A stretch of DNA of 64,000 bases from DASUVM01 sp036378955. Its GTDB lineage: Bacteria > Patescibacteriota > Saccharimonadia > Saccharimonadales > Saccharimonadaceae. Each line of letters opens with the position of its first letter. Position 1 is the first letter of the stretch. Below are positions 16,406-25,301 of this stretch, one piece after another. The notes beneath the pieces are model-generated. The model made no database searches, was not told where the DNA came from, and was given only the letters and a program-made list of their open reading frames with translations. The stretch spans positions 62,001 to 126,000 of the forward strand of contig DASUVM010000003.1 of NCBI GenBank assembly GCA_036378955.1. Direction: 5' to 3'. The position numbers and the translations under genes are program-made.

Positions 16406-18169
16406 ATAGAAACACTCAACCTCACCCAACCCGAACACCAACCCATCCAAGAAAAGCAAGCTCCTCTACAAGAAACATTAGACAGGCTTGCCCCACTACC
16501 GTCAGAAGAAGAACGGGCGCTTCGTCATAAGATGATCAATGCGGTACTGAGCGACAAGGCTATGAGTAGTCTTTTTCCAGAAACTAGCCTTTCGGAGGCT
16601 ACTGAACGTTTTTTGCAACTTGCCATAGGTGCTGAAGTGAAGGTAGCCGAGACGGTGCTTGAGCAACAGGCTTTACTGAAAGAAGATCCCAGAGTGTTTT
16701 TGGCTTCATTGTGCGAGGAGTTGACGGAAGAGGAGAGGGAGGTGTGCTTGGAAGGATTTGATCGGCTACAAAGCTCCCCGGTTAAAGCAAGGCAACTACT
16801 GCGACGACTCAGTGGTGAACCCATACCCCTTATTGCTGCCGACTGTCAGGCCATTTACGTAGCTGTTTTGAAGGCTATTGAGCAAGCAAGAAAGAAATGG
16901 TACGGCAAAGATCGCAAGCAAATGCAGCTTATTGCTGGCAAGTTAACACCTTGCTTTCCAAAAATGCGAAAAAGTATCGTAGAAGACTTACCGGCCCATT
17001 TGCCATATATAAACCAAGAAGTGTCAATGTTTGCCGAGAGGTTTGATGATCAAGCGCTCGCTCAGTTTGCCCGTTCGCTCACCGAGACAAATATGACAAG
17101 CCCCGAAGCGCTACTAGTATTAGCAAAGCTTAATGCAACCCGGCTGGCAGACCTGCCCAAGCATCATCCGCTCCGTGCGCTAAACAACAATCGGCGGCAA
17201 GTGGTAATGAAAAAATTCGAGAGTCAGCTTAGCCTCTTGCCAATACCCCAGCCATATGCAGTATACGAAAACAGCGACGAAGCAACCAGAATAATCCTAT
17301 CAGCTCTCGCTGCCCACAAAACCAGTAAGCTACCGCCACCATCTCTCGAAGACATCACCTCGTATGCAAAAGATATCGAGGCTAGTGTTCTTGCCGAAGA
17401 GCTACTCAAGCAAAATGACCAAAAAGAGTTACGGCAGCTTGTAGAACTTGGCAAGACGGCCCTGCATACCCTGCTCGCCAGCCATGTTGGTTTTGTTGGC
17501 CTTAAGGCAGGGAGGCTAAAAGCTAAAATGGAAAGTTGGCGAGACACTGAAGAACTTATTTTAGTAGGGATGCGTGGCCTGCTGCGCGCCATACGTAAGT
17601 ACGACTATCAACGAAAAACCAGTATTACAACGCTTTCTGATGGCATGATTAAGCAGTTTGTCACCCGTGATATTATTCGAAATGAGTGGCAGCTACCAAT
17701 TGAGTTAGGTGAAAAGATTATCGGTTTAAAGTCACATCGATTACAGCTCACACAAGAGCTACAAGCCAAACCATCGTTCCAGGCGCTTGCTGAGCGCATG
17801 AACCTACCACCAAGTGAGCTTAACGAGCTATTGATGGAAGAAAAAGGCTTAGAAAACTACCTATATAGCCTTGAGCTTAATACTGAGCGCAGAGTAACCC
17901 AGCAGACCCTCCCTACAACGAGATTTGATGTTGAAACCGAAGCATGGCTTAAAAAAGTGCTCAAAACCCGACCACTTGGGCTAAAAATAATTGACATGCA
18001 TTTCGCTCAGCGCTACGAGATTGATGAAATCGCCGAGGCCCTAAGCCTGTCACCGCCTGAGGTTGAAAAACAACTGCAAGCTTCATTAAAGTTTATAGCT
18101 AGTCAAAGTAATCTTGCCGAGCTTTACGAACTGCTCACCGCCACAAGCCTGCTAGATAATCGTACGTAA
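16406..18169 (+). CDS. divergent sigma-70-like factor, copy 1
   Basis: About 587 residues. The C-terminal third resembles sigma-70: a region 2 like stretch GMRGLLRAIRKYDYQRKT (about 385-402), a region 3 like helix pair (about 420-485, ALAERMNLPPSELNELL) and a region 4 like HTH (about 510-568, IDEIAEALSLSPPEVEKQL). The first 380 residues are not a known sigma domain. Coding similarity to copy 2 begins before the first ATG (16532), and the codon aligned with the GTG start of copy 2 is ATA at 16406, 9 bases after AAGGAG; both are followed by GAAACA. An ATA start is therefore likely but unproven. If wrong, ATG 16532 gives 545 residues. Confidence 0.6.
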   Translation: METLNLTQPEHQPIQEKQAPLQETLDRLAPLPSEEERALRHKMINAVLSDKAMSSLFPETSLSEATERFLQLAIGAEVKVAETVLEQQALLKEDPRVFLASLCEELTEEEREVCLEGFDRLQSSPVKARQLLRRLSGEPIPLIAADCQAIYVAVLKAIEQARKKWYGKDRKQMQLIAGKLTPCFPKMRKSIVEDLPAHLPYINQEVSMFAERFDDQALAQFARSLTETNMTSPEALLVLAKLNATRLADLPKHHPLRALNNNRRQVVMKKFESQLSLLPIPQPYAVYENSDEATRIILSALAAHKTSKLPPPSLEDITSYAKDIEASVLAEELLKQNDQKELRQLVELGKTALHTLLASHVGFVGLKAGRLKAKMESWRDTEELILVGMRGLLRAIRKYDYQRKTSITTLSDGMIKQFVTRDIIRNEWQLPIELGEKIIGLKSHRLQLTQELQAKPSFQALAERMNLPPSELNELLMEEKGLENYLYSLELNTERRVTQQTLPTTRFDVETEAWLKKVLKTRPLGLKIIDMHFAQRYEIDEIAEALSLSPPEVEKQLQASLKFIASQSNLAELYELLTATSLLDNRT

Positions 18170-18234
18170 GCAGTCAAAGACTAGCCTTTAACATGAAATT
18201 CATTAGGTAATAAACATAAGCTTTGCGGAGAGTC

Positions 18235-19719
18235 GTGGAAACAGTAGCACCCAAAAGCAATCCAGAGCAGCGCGAGTATCTATTCGACTGCGAGAAACAT
18301 GTGTCAATAAAGCAAACCTTGCACAGGCTTGCCCCTCTACCGTCAGAAGAAGAGCAAGCACTTCGCGGTGAAATGCTTGACGCAGCACGTAATAAAAAGG
18401 CTATGCGTAGCCTTTTTCCTGCCACCCGCTTTTCAGAGGCCACCGAGCATTTTTTGCAACTAATAGCAGATGTCGAGATTAACATAGCTCAAACCGTTCT
18501 CTGTCAACAGGCCTTACTGAAAGAAAACCCAAAAGTGTTTCTGGCATCGTTATGTGGTGATCTAACCGAAGAAGAACGCGCGCTATGCTTCGACCAATTC
18601 GACCACCTTCAGGAGCCACGCCTAAGAATAGAACGATTCTTGCGGCGGCTCAACGGTGAACCTGCGCTGTGCATAGCTGCCGACCACCACGTTACCGACA
18701 AGGCCATCTTTCTTTCCCTCAAACGAACTGCGAAAAAATGGTTTAATAATGAGCCTATACAGGCTATTACCGAGCGGCTCACACCTCGCTTTCCGAGATA
18801 TAAAAAAAGCCTTGTTGAAGACCTACCGACTCACCTGCCATATATTAACCAAGAAATATCGAGGCTGGCCGAACGGCTCACCGAACCAGCTTTTGCCCAG
18901 CTTGTGCTTTCATTAGTAGATACGAATATGACGAGCTGTGAAGCGCTGCTAGTGCTCGCAAAATGCAACTCAGTTCGGCTGACTCACCTTGCTGATCATC
19001 ATCCCCTCAGAACTATGAGCAAAGATCAGCGGCGGAAGACGATGAAGAGATACCAAGCCCATGCCAATTTTCTGCAATCATTTCAGCCCCGTTCAGACGT
19101 ATATGAAAATGGTGATGAAGCAGGCCAGATCATCCAAATAGCTCTCGCCACATATAAAACTGGTACCGTGCCGTCGCTATCAAGTGAACAAGTTGTCTAT
19201 TATGCAAAAGATATCGAGGCCGGTGTTTATGCCGAAAAACTGCTTGAACAAAATAAGCCGCATGCCGCCGCCAGTGCAGAAGAGCTACAGCAATTGGTAG
19301 AACTCGGCAAAGCAGCCATGCAACACCTGCTTGTCAGCCATGTTGATCACGTCATTCTTGAGACTCATGAGATGAAGTTAAAAATGAAAAGCCAGCGCGA
19401 CACCGATGCACTCGTCCTAGTAGGCATGCGCGGCCTACTTCGCGCTATACGCAAGTACGACTATCGAAAGAATACGATGTTTTCTGGTAGCGTCCTGCGA
19501 AAGTTCATAACCCGCGATATTATTCAAAAAGACTGGAGGGTATCAATTGGCCTAGGGGAAAGAATTATCTCTTTACAACAACAACGCAAACAATTAACAA
19601 AGAGCCTGCGCACCGAGCCACCGCTGCAAACACTTGCAACATATATGAAACTTCCGGTTGGTGCATTAGAGAAACTACTGCAAGAAGAAGAGCAAATAAA
19701 AAAACCGCCCGCACGGTAG
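18235..19719 (+). CDS. divergent sigma-70-like factor, copy 2, without region 4
   Basis: About 494 residues, a tandem paralogue of the preceding gene along its whole length, sharing LAPLPSEEE (near 25), LVEDLPTHLPYINQEIS and GMRGLLRAIRKYDYRK. It has region 2 and 3 like parts but stops after ALEKLLQEEEQ with a lysine/proline tail, so the region 4 helix-turn-helix that would contact a -35 element is missing. It could be a truncated duplicate or a regulator of copy 1. The GTG at 18235 follows CGGAGAG. No rest of region 4 is evident after the stop. Confidence 0.55.
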   Translation: METVAPKSNPEQREYLFDCEKHVSIKQTLHRLAPLPSEEEQALRGEMLDAARNKKAMRSLFPATRFSEATEHFLQLIADVEINIAQTVLCQQALLKENPKVFLASLCGDLTEEERALCFDQFDHLQEPRLRIERFLRRLNGEPALCIAADHHVTDKAIFLSLKRTAKKWFNNEPIQAITERLTPRFPRYKKSLVEDLPTHLPYINQEISRLAERLTEPAFAQLVLSLVDTNMTSCEALLVLAKCNSVRLTHLADHHPLRTMSKDQRRKTMKRYQAHANFLQSFQPRSDVYENGDEAGQIIQIALATYKTGTVPSLSSEQVVYYAKDIEAGVYAEKLLEQNKPHAAASAEELQQLVELGKAAMQHLLVSHVDHVILETHEMKLKMKSQRDTDALVLVGMRGLLRAIRKYDYRKNTMFSGSVLRKFITRDIIQKDWRVSIGLGERIISLQQQRKQLTKSLRTEPPLQTLATYMKLPVGALEKLLQEEEQIKKPPAR

Positions 19720-19842
19720 CAAAACCAATGGCGATTGACACAAGCCAGCAAATGAAACCATCTGAACGAGATAGATGCGTTCTTGCTGCAAGCTTAACTA
19801 TAAACACGGTTCCAAGGCGATAAGAGAAGAAGGGCTGCCGAG

Positions 19843-19877
19843 GGTGCGGTGTCGGTCGCGATGACCGACATCGCACC
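19843..19877 (+). terminator. GC-rich hairpin
   Basis: 15-bp stem with one mismatch, GGTGCGGTGTCGGTC against GACCGACATCGCACC, loop of 5. It lies 124 bases after copy 2 in a short GC-rich stretch (about 19820-20000). There is no T-run, so termination is uncertain. Confidence 0.4.
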
Positions 19878-20030
19878 GGTCTCTCAGAGGGGGGAAATCT
19901 TTATGACGGGGAGCGTGTGCTTCCTGCCGACAAGAAACGCAAAGCCAACGATCAGCTCGGCACCCACCCACAGCTCCTCTGGGGAGCAGTTGACCCGCTC
20001 CTCTACAATGATCATCTTCAAGTTTATACA

Positions 20031-20059
20031 TTGTCGATCATTCATTTTGTGATTATAAT
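20031..20059 (+). promoter_or_regulatory. promoter, leaderless type
   Basis: TTGTCG (20031-20036) and TATAAT (20054-20059) with 17 bases between, and 7 bases from the -10 box to the ATG at 20067. Confidence 0.65.
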
Positions 20060-20066
20060 AATAAGC

Positions 20067-20567
20067 ATGATAAAAACACGTTATTCAGGGCGAATGTTAC
20101 TTGGTGTGGTAATTATCATACTCCTGCTCATCGGCAGTATTGGTCTTTACTACAGTTTGAATTCATCGCCTACGCCCCCCAAACCAGATAGTACAACAAA
20201 TTCTAATACAAGTTCGGAGAAAAAGGTGAACCCAGAACCCACAACAACAATCGACCCGGCAGCGCAGGCCTACTTTGATGCGGTTAATAGCCGTAACCTG
20301 GACGCAGCGGTTCAAGCATTTGCGACAGATGCCGAAGTTATTGATGTAAGCCGCAGCATTAAAGGCGAGGCGGCTATTCGTAACTGGGCAAACAATGAAG
20401 TCATTGGCGGCACCTATAAAATCATTAGTATGACCCAATATGACGCGGGCCAAGACATTCTTATTGAGTTTACGCCACCCGGTGCAAGTAGTGGCTTCCG
20501 GGCAAGCTATAAATTTGATATCTCTAACGGAAAGATCCAGCGCGCAAACTTGCAATATGCCGATTGA
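20067..20567 (+). CDS. membrane-anchored NTF2/SnoaL-like protein
   Basis: About 166 residues: short basic N-terminus, one transmembrane helix (about 10-31), a Pro/Ser/Thr linker, then an NTF2-like domain (QAYFDAVNSRNLDAAVQAFA, then IKGEAAIRNWANNEV). This fold often forms cone-shaped binding pockets; no catalytic residues stand out. The start is set by the promoter directly in front; the reading frame is also open upstream to a GTG at 19917 but that stretch is GC-rich and unlike the rest. Confidence 0.6.
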   Translation: MIKTRYSGRMLLGVVIIILLLIGSIGLYYSLNSSPTPPKPDSTTNSNTSSEKKVNPEPTTTIDPAAQAYFDAVNSRNLDAAVQAFATDAEVIDVSRSIKGEAAIRNWANNEVIGGTYKIISMTQYDAGQDILIEFTPPGASSGFRASYKFDISNGKIQRANLQYAD

Positions 20568-20664
20568 CAGGCTGCTAAGCATATGCAATTAATAATAGCG
20601 GCGAGGCGTTAGTGGCAAAATTGTATATCTATTGATCTGACACAATCCAGCAAAGGATGGTTAC

Positions 20665-21180
20665 ATGAATGACGAGATATCTCCACTGGAAACTGGCGAG
20701 ACACAAGCCAAAGGCAGTGAGACTTGGGCGGCAGAACATGCAAGGATCACTCAAGCAGTTGCCAAAGAACTCCAACATGTACGTAATCTTGGGGGCCTAA
20801 CAAGAAGGGAACTGACCACACAGTTGAGCGGCGGCCTATCGGTTCATGCTTACGAAGCCTACGAAAAGAGCGAGCGGCAACCCCCCATCTCGCGCTTGGT
20901 AGATATATGTCGGGTCTTGGGTGAGAAGCCGGGAGCCCTGCTGGACCGTGCACTGCAGGCAGACGAATACAAGGGGTTGACGGTCGATGCCCGTCAACTA
21001 GCGTTTACTAACAAAAACCTGCCACCGCTCCTTCGCCAATGGGCAAAGAATCAGCTTGCGGCGAGCCGCAAGCGCATCTTCCCGGTAGAGCTCAAACAGG
21101 TAGTTATACGGCAAATGGCGACTGCACTTGGGTTGTCATATGAGGAAATGTTCGGGCATCTTAAGCCATTTGCACTCTAG
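20665..21180 (+). CDS. XRE-like helix-turn-helix protein
   Basis: A 171-residue cytoplasmic protein. Residues about 35-95 match a Cro/C1-type domain: LRNLGG-like first helix, LTRRELTTQLSGGLSVHAYE recognition helices and RLVDICRVLGEKPGALLD as the last helices. The C-terminal 75 residues are of unknown type. A regulator whose targets cannot be read from the sequence. AAAGGA lies before the start. GC content is higher than in the sigma-like genes. Confidence 0.55.
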   Translation: MNDEISPLETGETQAKGSETWAAEHARITQAVAKELQHVRNLGGLTRRELTTQLSGGLSVHAYEAYEKSERQPPISRLVDICRVLGEKPGALLDRALQADEYKGLTVDARQLAFTNKNLPPLLRQWAKNQLAASRKRIFPVELKQVVIRQMATALGLSYEEMFGHLKPFAL

Positions 21181-21386
21181 CGAGGCAGCCGTTAGGATCA
21201 TGAAGTTCGCAGTGAACCTGCAGAATATTTAGAGATGAATAACCCTACCCTACTCGTCCCCATACTGAAATTCGACAAGAAAGGAGGTGTGGGGTTTTTC
21301 ATTTCCATACAGATTCAAGAAGCGCACTATCACAATTGAGCTGCATTACAACCGATAGCAACAGTGATGTTGTTAAGGATTGATTG

Positions 21387-21413
21387 GGGGCGACTGTTAC
21401 TTGCAGTCGCCCC
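21387..21413 (-). terminator. terminator of the DUF2207-like gene
   Basis: Perfect 10-bp stem GGGGCGACTG / CAGTCGCCCC with a 7-base loop, 13 bases beyond the stop on the minus strand. Confidence 0.6.
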
Positions 21414-21425
21414 GTGCCCTAATAG

Positions 21426-22298
21426 TTAGCCGTCACCGCCACCTCCATCACCGCCATCGCCACCTCCATCTCCACTGTCGCCGCCAGCAAGTCCGTCGTA
21501 ATCGGCTGCGTTGTTGCGGACTTCGTCGCCAATTTCGGCCAGCTGTTCGTGGCCACCGCGCAGGCCCTCAATCCATAGTTCGTCATCACGATAATAACCT
21601 TTATGAGGCGCCTGGCGTTGATCAAATGCCGCGGCCATGACTTTCACCGCGCCTTCAAGTTTCTCGGCTGCCGCCTCGTGATCGGTGGGCAAATTATCAC
21701 ACCATGTATAGCGACCATTGGCGCCCAATATGCTGACACATGTCTCGTGGCGTGCATCTCGCCAATCGGGTGCACGCCTTAGGTGTTTGCCTTTGCGCCT
21801 GTAAAAAACATTGCGTGAACGCAATAGACAGCGGATTGAAACATTGTAGGGTAACCACACCAAGATGGCTACAAACAGCACAAAAACGCCTACCCCCAGC
21901 ATAATGGCTATGCCAATACATACGGCTATCAAGCTGACAACTAGGTAGCCCCAGTACAGCCTGCGCTGTAGAGCACGAGGGCTGAGCCGGCGAATCAACC
22001 TCTCTTTCACTAGTCGCGCACGAGTAATTGTTATGGCACTTTGCGCAATCGGCTTTTGGCGTGGGCCGTCCAAGACTACAGTTTTTGTAGATCCAAACAC
22101 TGCACTAAGCAAGAATTGCTCTTCAGGCGAAAGCCCCTCTGCCCGCTTGCTCGTTCGAACAAGTCGTATTGCATGCCCGCCCTCCAGGGTAACGCGCACG
22201 TAGCCCCTCTGGGCCAGCGTAAGCATCTGCAGAGCCGTGGCACGGCCTGCGCCAGCAAAGGTTCCTTGCGACAACACATATTGACTGAGGAATGACAC
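21426..22298 (-). CDS. DUF2207-like membrane protein with Gly/Asp tail
   Basis: A 290-residue protein. The N-terminal part (ALQMLTLAQRGYVRV) resembles the winged-helix segment found in DUF2207 proteins, followed by two adjacent transmembrane helices (about 112-150) and a cytoplasmic or external domain that ends in a run of Gly and Asp (GGDSGDGGGDGGDGGGG), the low-complexity tail usual in this group. Function unknown. A -10 TATAAT is visible on the minus strand near 22337. It lacks the long extracellular first domain of full-length relatives. Confidence 0.5.
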   Translation of the reverse strand: MSFLSQYVLSQGTFAGAGRATALQMLTLAQRGYVRVTLEGGHAIRLVRTSKRAEGLSPEEQFLLSAVFGSTKTVVLDGPRQKPIAQSAITITRARLVKERLIRRLSPRALQRRLYWGYLVVSLIAVCIGIAIMLGVGVFVLFVAILVWLPYNVSIRCLLRSRNVFYRRKGKHLRRAPDWRDARHETCVSILGANGRYTWCDNLPTDHEAAAEKLEGAVKVMAAAFDQRQAPHKGYYRDDELWIEGLRGGHEQLAEIGDEVRNNAADYDGLAGGDSGDGGGDGGDGGGGDG

Positions 22299-23120
22299 GG
22301 TATGCCTTTCTTTTAGGGCCGCACGTTACATTATAGATTCTTTTGCAGATTTGACATAATGTGTTATTAATCTGCGGCATTTTGTATTCATAGGTGCTTC
22401 TAGCAGCTTCAGCTTCGCTCTGTAGTTAAAAGCTGAAACGAAAAGTAGCCCGCCGCTCATCCACATATACTGTGGCCGCGACGGGCTTGCTCTGTTATCA
22501 TCTTGTTTTGTACTGGTTAGCGCTGACGGGCTGGCCTTTTCCTACTGTTCTCTTGCTTCTTCCAGTGGCGCCACCAGAACTTTTCGGGTTCGTAGGTGAC
22601 ATTGGAGGTTGTAGTAGTTGTGCTTGGCAAGGTACTGCCAGATACGGCGAAGCTTGATGTCGATACGCTCTAGCCGGGCAATCAGCCCGTTCAGGTCAAT
22701 CTGCATCAAAGCATCGTGAATCTGGCGGTTCGGCAGGCCGATCTCTGGTACATGCTCTGTTAGGGAGAGCATGCGAAACTTTTCCATGCCCCACTCGAAA
22801 CACTCGAGCTCTTGACGCAGAACGAAGGGGCGATCGAACAGGTTCTGTTCGTCGCCGTCATCATTGTCATCGATGTGCTCGGAGACTGCCAGGTTTACAT
22901 CTCGGCCAGTTAGCCCCTTGGTAGTATACCGCGCAGTGAGCGCTTCGCGCGTGAACTGCGGGGTATACTCGAATCTGAACAGTCAACTGCGGATCATGAC
23001 CCGCCAACTACTTCGGCTAGCGTCATATGGTGATATTCGGCACGCCAGGCATCGTATTCCACCTCGGGTACATCGACTGGAAGCTTCTAATCTTGCAGCA
23101 GAAAGCGGACATGCCCGCCG
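22299..23120 (-). other. region with decayed minus-strand coding
   Basis: No intact long gene. A minus-strand frame is open from about 22995 down to 22542 and looks like real protein (ALTARYTTKGLTGRDVNLA, then FDRPFVLRQELECFEWG) but has no start codon except an internal ATG at 22787. Before it another frame encodes PEVEYDAWRAEYHHMTLAEV and stops at about 22999. The two may be parts of one broken gene. A 15-bp inverted repeat with one mismatch (22923-22937 and 22955-22969) lies inside. Confidence 0.35.
22542..22787 (-). CDS. hypothetical protein, probable C-terminal remnant
   Basis: An 81-residue frame from the first ATG, predicted helical: IHDALMQIDLNGLIARLERI and RRIWQYLAKHNYY. The same frame is open for a further 69 codons upstream without a usable start, so this is more likely the end of a broken gene than a complete one. 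A GC-rich hairpin (AGCCCGCCGC...GCCGCGACGGGCT, about 22449-22489) follows it. Confidence 0.35.
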   Translation of the reverse strand: MEKFRMLSLTEHVPEIGLPNRQIHDALMQIDLNGLIARLERIDIKLRRIWQYLAKHNYYNLQCHLRTRKVLVAPLEEAREQ

Positions 23121-23996
23121 CTACCTTTTCGACTTGACGGCCGTATATACATTGTAGCGAAAATGTCCCTTGTAGCGCCAAAGCACAAGAGCAGACATTG
23201 CATTCGCTGCTTTACGATGTAGTCCTAAGACAGTAAGAATTTTGTAAGGAATAAAGGCCACATACGCAAAAACTTTCACCATAGGCATCATGTGCTGCGT
23301 GATGTCTTCTACCGTGATGTCCTCAAATCCAGCCTTTTTCATATAGCTTTCGAGCACACCGTGGTCAAATTGCTGAAAAGCTGGCATTGCCGCCATTTTA
23401 TTCATTTCAGCGAATTGTTGAGCTGCTTTTTCAGGCATCTTTGTGTCGGGGTCTTTAGAATATTCAAACATAACAAGTTTGCCGCCCGGTTTTAAAATTC
23501 GATAAAATTCATTCAATACCTTTGCCGGGTCACTGGCATGTACAAAGGTCTCCATGGTGTAAGCACCATCAAACTTGCTGGCTTGCAATGACATTTGGGC
23601 ATAGCTCATAAGTTGTACGTGTATGTTTTTACTTAAACCGCGCTCACTAATCCGTCTTTTCGCTTCAGTAATATTGAAATCAAGTATATCTATTCCCTCA
23701 ATTTTGAGCTTATTATTCGTTGCAAGATATGAAGCCACATCACCCATACCGCAGCCGGCATCTAAAACAGTGGATCCATCAGGAAGATTGAGTTTTTGGC
23801 CTAAAAACGCCTCCATTTGACGCAAGGCTTTGTCAAATTGCCAGGGCTTATCGCCAGATTTGTAGTATCCAAAATGTTTTGTGCCTTTTAGAAAAAGAAA
23901 GTAGCCACGTTTTGATTCACTTCGATTATAGTAATCAATAACCGCTTTTTCATCTGCCTTCATTTCTACAATTTTAACAGATTCCACGGGCAACAT
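23121..23996 (-). CDS. SAM methyltransferase, sterol/tocopherol-type
   Basis: A 291-residue class I methyltransferase. FLKGTKHFGYY, then STVLDAGCGMGDVASYLA (motif I, about 75-92), IEGIDILDFNI (motif II) and EFYRILKPGGKLVMFEYS (motif IV/post) match the Methyltransf_11 proteins near sterol C-24 and gamma-tocopherol methyltransferases. The C-terminal part has a hydrophobic stretch (VKVFAYVAFIPYKILTVLGL) that could contact membrane. An in-frame ATG at 23963 is an alternative start. The substrate may be a lipid; this is inference. Confidence 0.7.
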   Translation of the reverse strand: MLPVESVKIVEMKADEKAVIDYYNRSESKRGYFLFLKGTKHFGYYKSGDKPWQFDKALRQMEAFLGQKLNLPDGSTVLDAGCGMGDVASYLATNNKLKIEGIDILDFNITEAKRRISERGLSKNIHVQLMSYAQMSLQASKFDGAYTMETFVHASDPAKVLNEFYRILKPGGKLVMFEYSKDPDTKMPEKAAQQFAEMNKMAAMPAFQQFDHGVLESYMKKAGFEDITVEDITQHMMPMVKVFAYVAFIPYKILTVLGLHRKAANAMSALVLWRYKGHFRYNVYTAVKSKR

Positions 23997-24019
23997 GAGT
24001 TATTGCTAGCTACCAGTAA

Positions 24020-24292
24020 TCAAGTATCATGGGCGAAATCTGCGTCATCGGTTTTGCTGCCGCGCATGCCGCCAGCGTATGAGCACATCCAAGCGGGCTT
24101 ATCTTTATACCCAACGGTTTCTTGTCCGTGTGAAGCGAGGTAACTAGCGAAACTGTCGCGGTAGTAAAATCACCCTTCGCCATATTCAAGGTCATAAAAG
24201 CCTTTTCTATCAGAGGTAACACGTTTACCGTTGCCTGCATAAGTAGCGAGGTTGGCTTTATTTAAGAAAGCGTTTAGAGTTTGTGGGCTCAT
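24020..24292 (-). pseudogene. DUF5680-like gene interrupted by an in-frame TGA
   Basis: Starting at an ATG that overlaps the stop of the S51 peptidase (ATGA), the frame reads MSPQTLNAFLNKANLATYAG...FYDLEYGEG, meets TGA at 24172-24170, and continues in the same frame with FYYRDSFASYLASHGQETVG and KPAWMCSYAGGM to a TGA at 24020. Both halves match the usual DUF5680 order of motifs (YAG, HDLxFxEG, YxDSxxGG, PxWxMNYxG). The simplest reading is a nonsense mutation. Confidence 0.6.
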
Positions 24293-24966
24293 TGTGCTAC
24301 CTCTTGTAAAACGCCATTTTGTATAACAACCGGCTTGCTGCCAATCGTATATTGCTCACTGCCATCTACCACAATCGCAGAATCATCACGAAGACCATAC
24401 ACCAAGCCCTTGTAGTCCTTGGCTACTTCCAGGAGTTTATCCGGGTTATTCTTCGGGAAAAGCAGATTCCCTAAATGCGGCTTGATGGCTAGATCTACCA
24501 GCCCAAGATATTCCTTAATACCATAGTCATTTTCTTCACCGTAAATTTCAGCATAGGCTTTGGTTGAAACACGGTTACAAAGCACCATAGAACCGGCACT
24601 ACTACCAACGTAGATTTTTGTTTTGAGCAATTCAGGCAGGAGACTGTCGAAGCCTGTCTTCTGGAATACGCTCATCAGATAGTCGGTGTGGCCACCGACT
24701 ACAAAAATGACATCTGCGAGTTCAATGCGCTCCTTAATTTTCTCAAGATTGAGCGCAAGAAGGTTAACCAGCTCCATGCGGCCTTTGAAGTCGTCTTTGA
24801 TCTGATTTAAGTCCGTCAGCACCCAGCCATGATCACCATGTTCGACGGCGTAGGCTTCATTGATTACCGCAATACTAATATCTTCTTTGGGTTTGCCGAC
24901 AAGTTCGGCACATTTGTTGGCTATTTCTGGCGTGGAGAAGCCGGCGGAGGCGAGGATGAGTTTCAT
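24289..24966 (-). CDS. peptidase S51 family protein (dipeptidase E-like)
   Basis: A 225-residue protein. The nucleophile elbow VGSSAGSMV (about 136-144) and the preceding VVGGHTDYLM (about 89-98, GGxTxxL in the family) define the S51 family, serine peptidases that in known members act on Asp-X dipeptides or cyanophycin. Length is normal. It is followed directly by the DUF5680-like remnant with a 3-base overlap, so the two were co-translated. Confidence 0.8.
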   Translation of the reverse strand: MKLILASAGFSTPEIANKCAELVGKPKEDISIAVINEAYAVEHGDHGWVLTDLNQIKDDFKGRMELVNLLALNLEKIKERIELADVIFVVGGHTDYLMSVFQKTGFDSLLPELLKTKIYVGSSAGSMVLCNRVSTKAYAEIYGEENDYGIKEYLGLVDLAIKPHLGNLLFPKNNPDKLLEVAKDYKGLVYGLRDDSAIVVDGSEQYTIGSKPVVIQNGVLQEVAQ

Positions 24967-25034
24967 GATTTAACTTGTTTTACAATTACAGATATCCGGT
25001 TCAAATTCAAGCAGTTTTGTTAGTTCGTGCATGC

Positions 25035-25136
25035 CTAGGGTTCGGGCATAGCGCGGCGCCTCACCAAAAAGATTACATCGACCGCCACTGCAATCAACAA
25101 CATTGTTCCAAAGATACCGCCGAAAAGCGATAGCAT
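25035..25136 (-). CDS. 33-residue single-pass membrane peptide
   Basis: ATG at 25136, TAG at 25035. The peptide is one hydrophobic helix (LFGGIFGTMLLIAVAVDVIF) followed by LVRRRAMPEP, an inside-positive tail. On the minus strand a TATACT box (25148-25143) lies 6 bases before the ATG, as in other leaderless genes here. This is the only feature I see between the S51 peptidase and the ABC transporter. Confidence 0.45.
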   Translation of the reverse strand: MLSLFGGIFGTMLLIAVAVDVIFLVRRRAMPEP

Positions 25137-25301
25137 AAATGTAGTATATCGTGTTTACGTTTTGTTAGTGATATTCGCATAATCGGTCGTTTGCTAAAGC
25201 TCGTTATGACCGCACCGCTAGAAAAATCGAAAATCGGCGAAGATTTGCTATACTCGGCTTGCTACTGAAATGTAGCGCACATCAACAAGAGAAGGTGTTG
25301 G

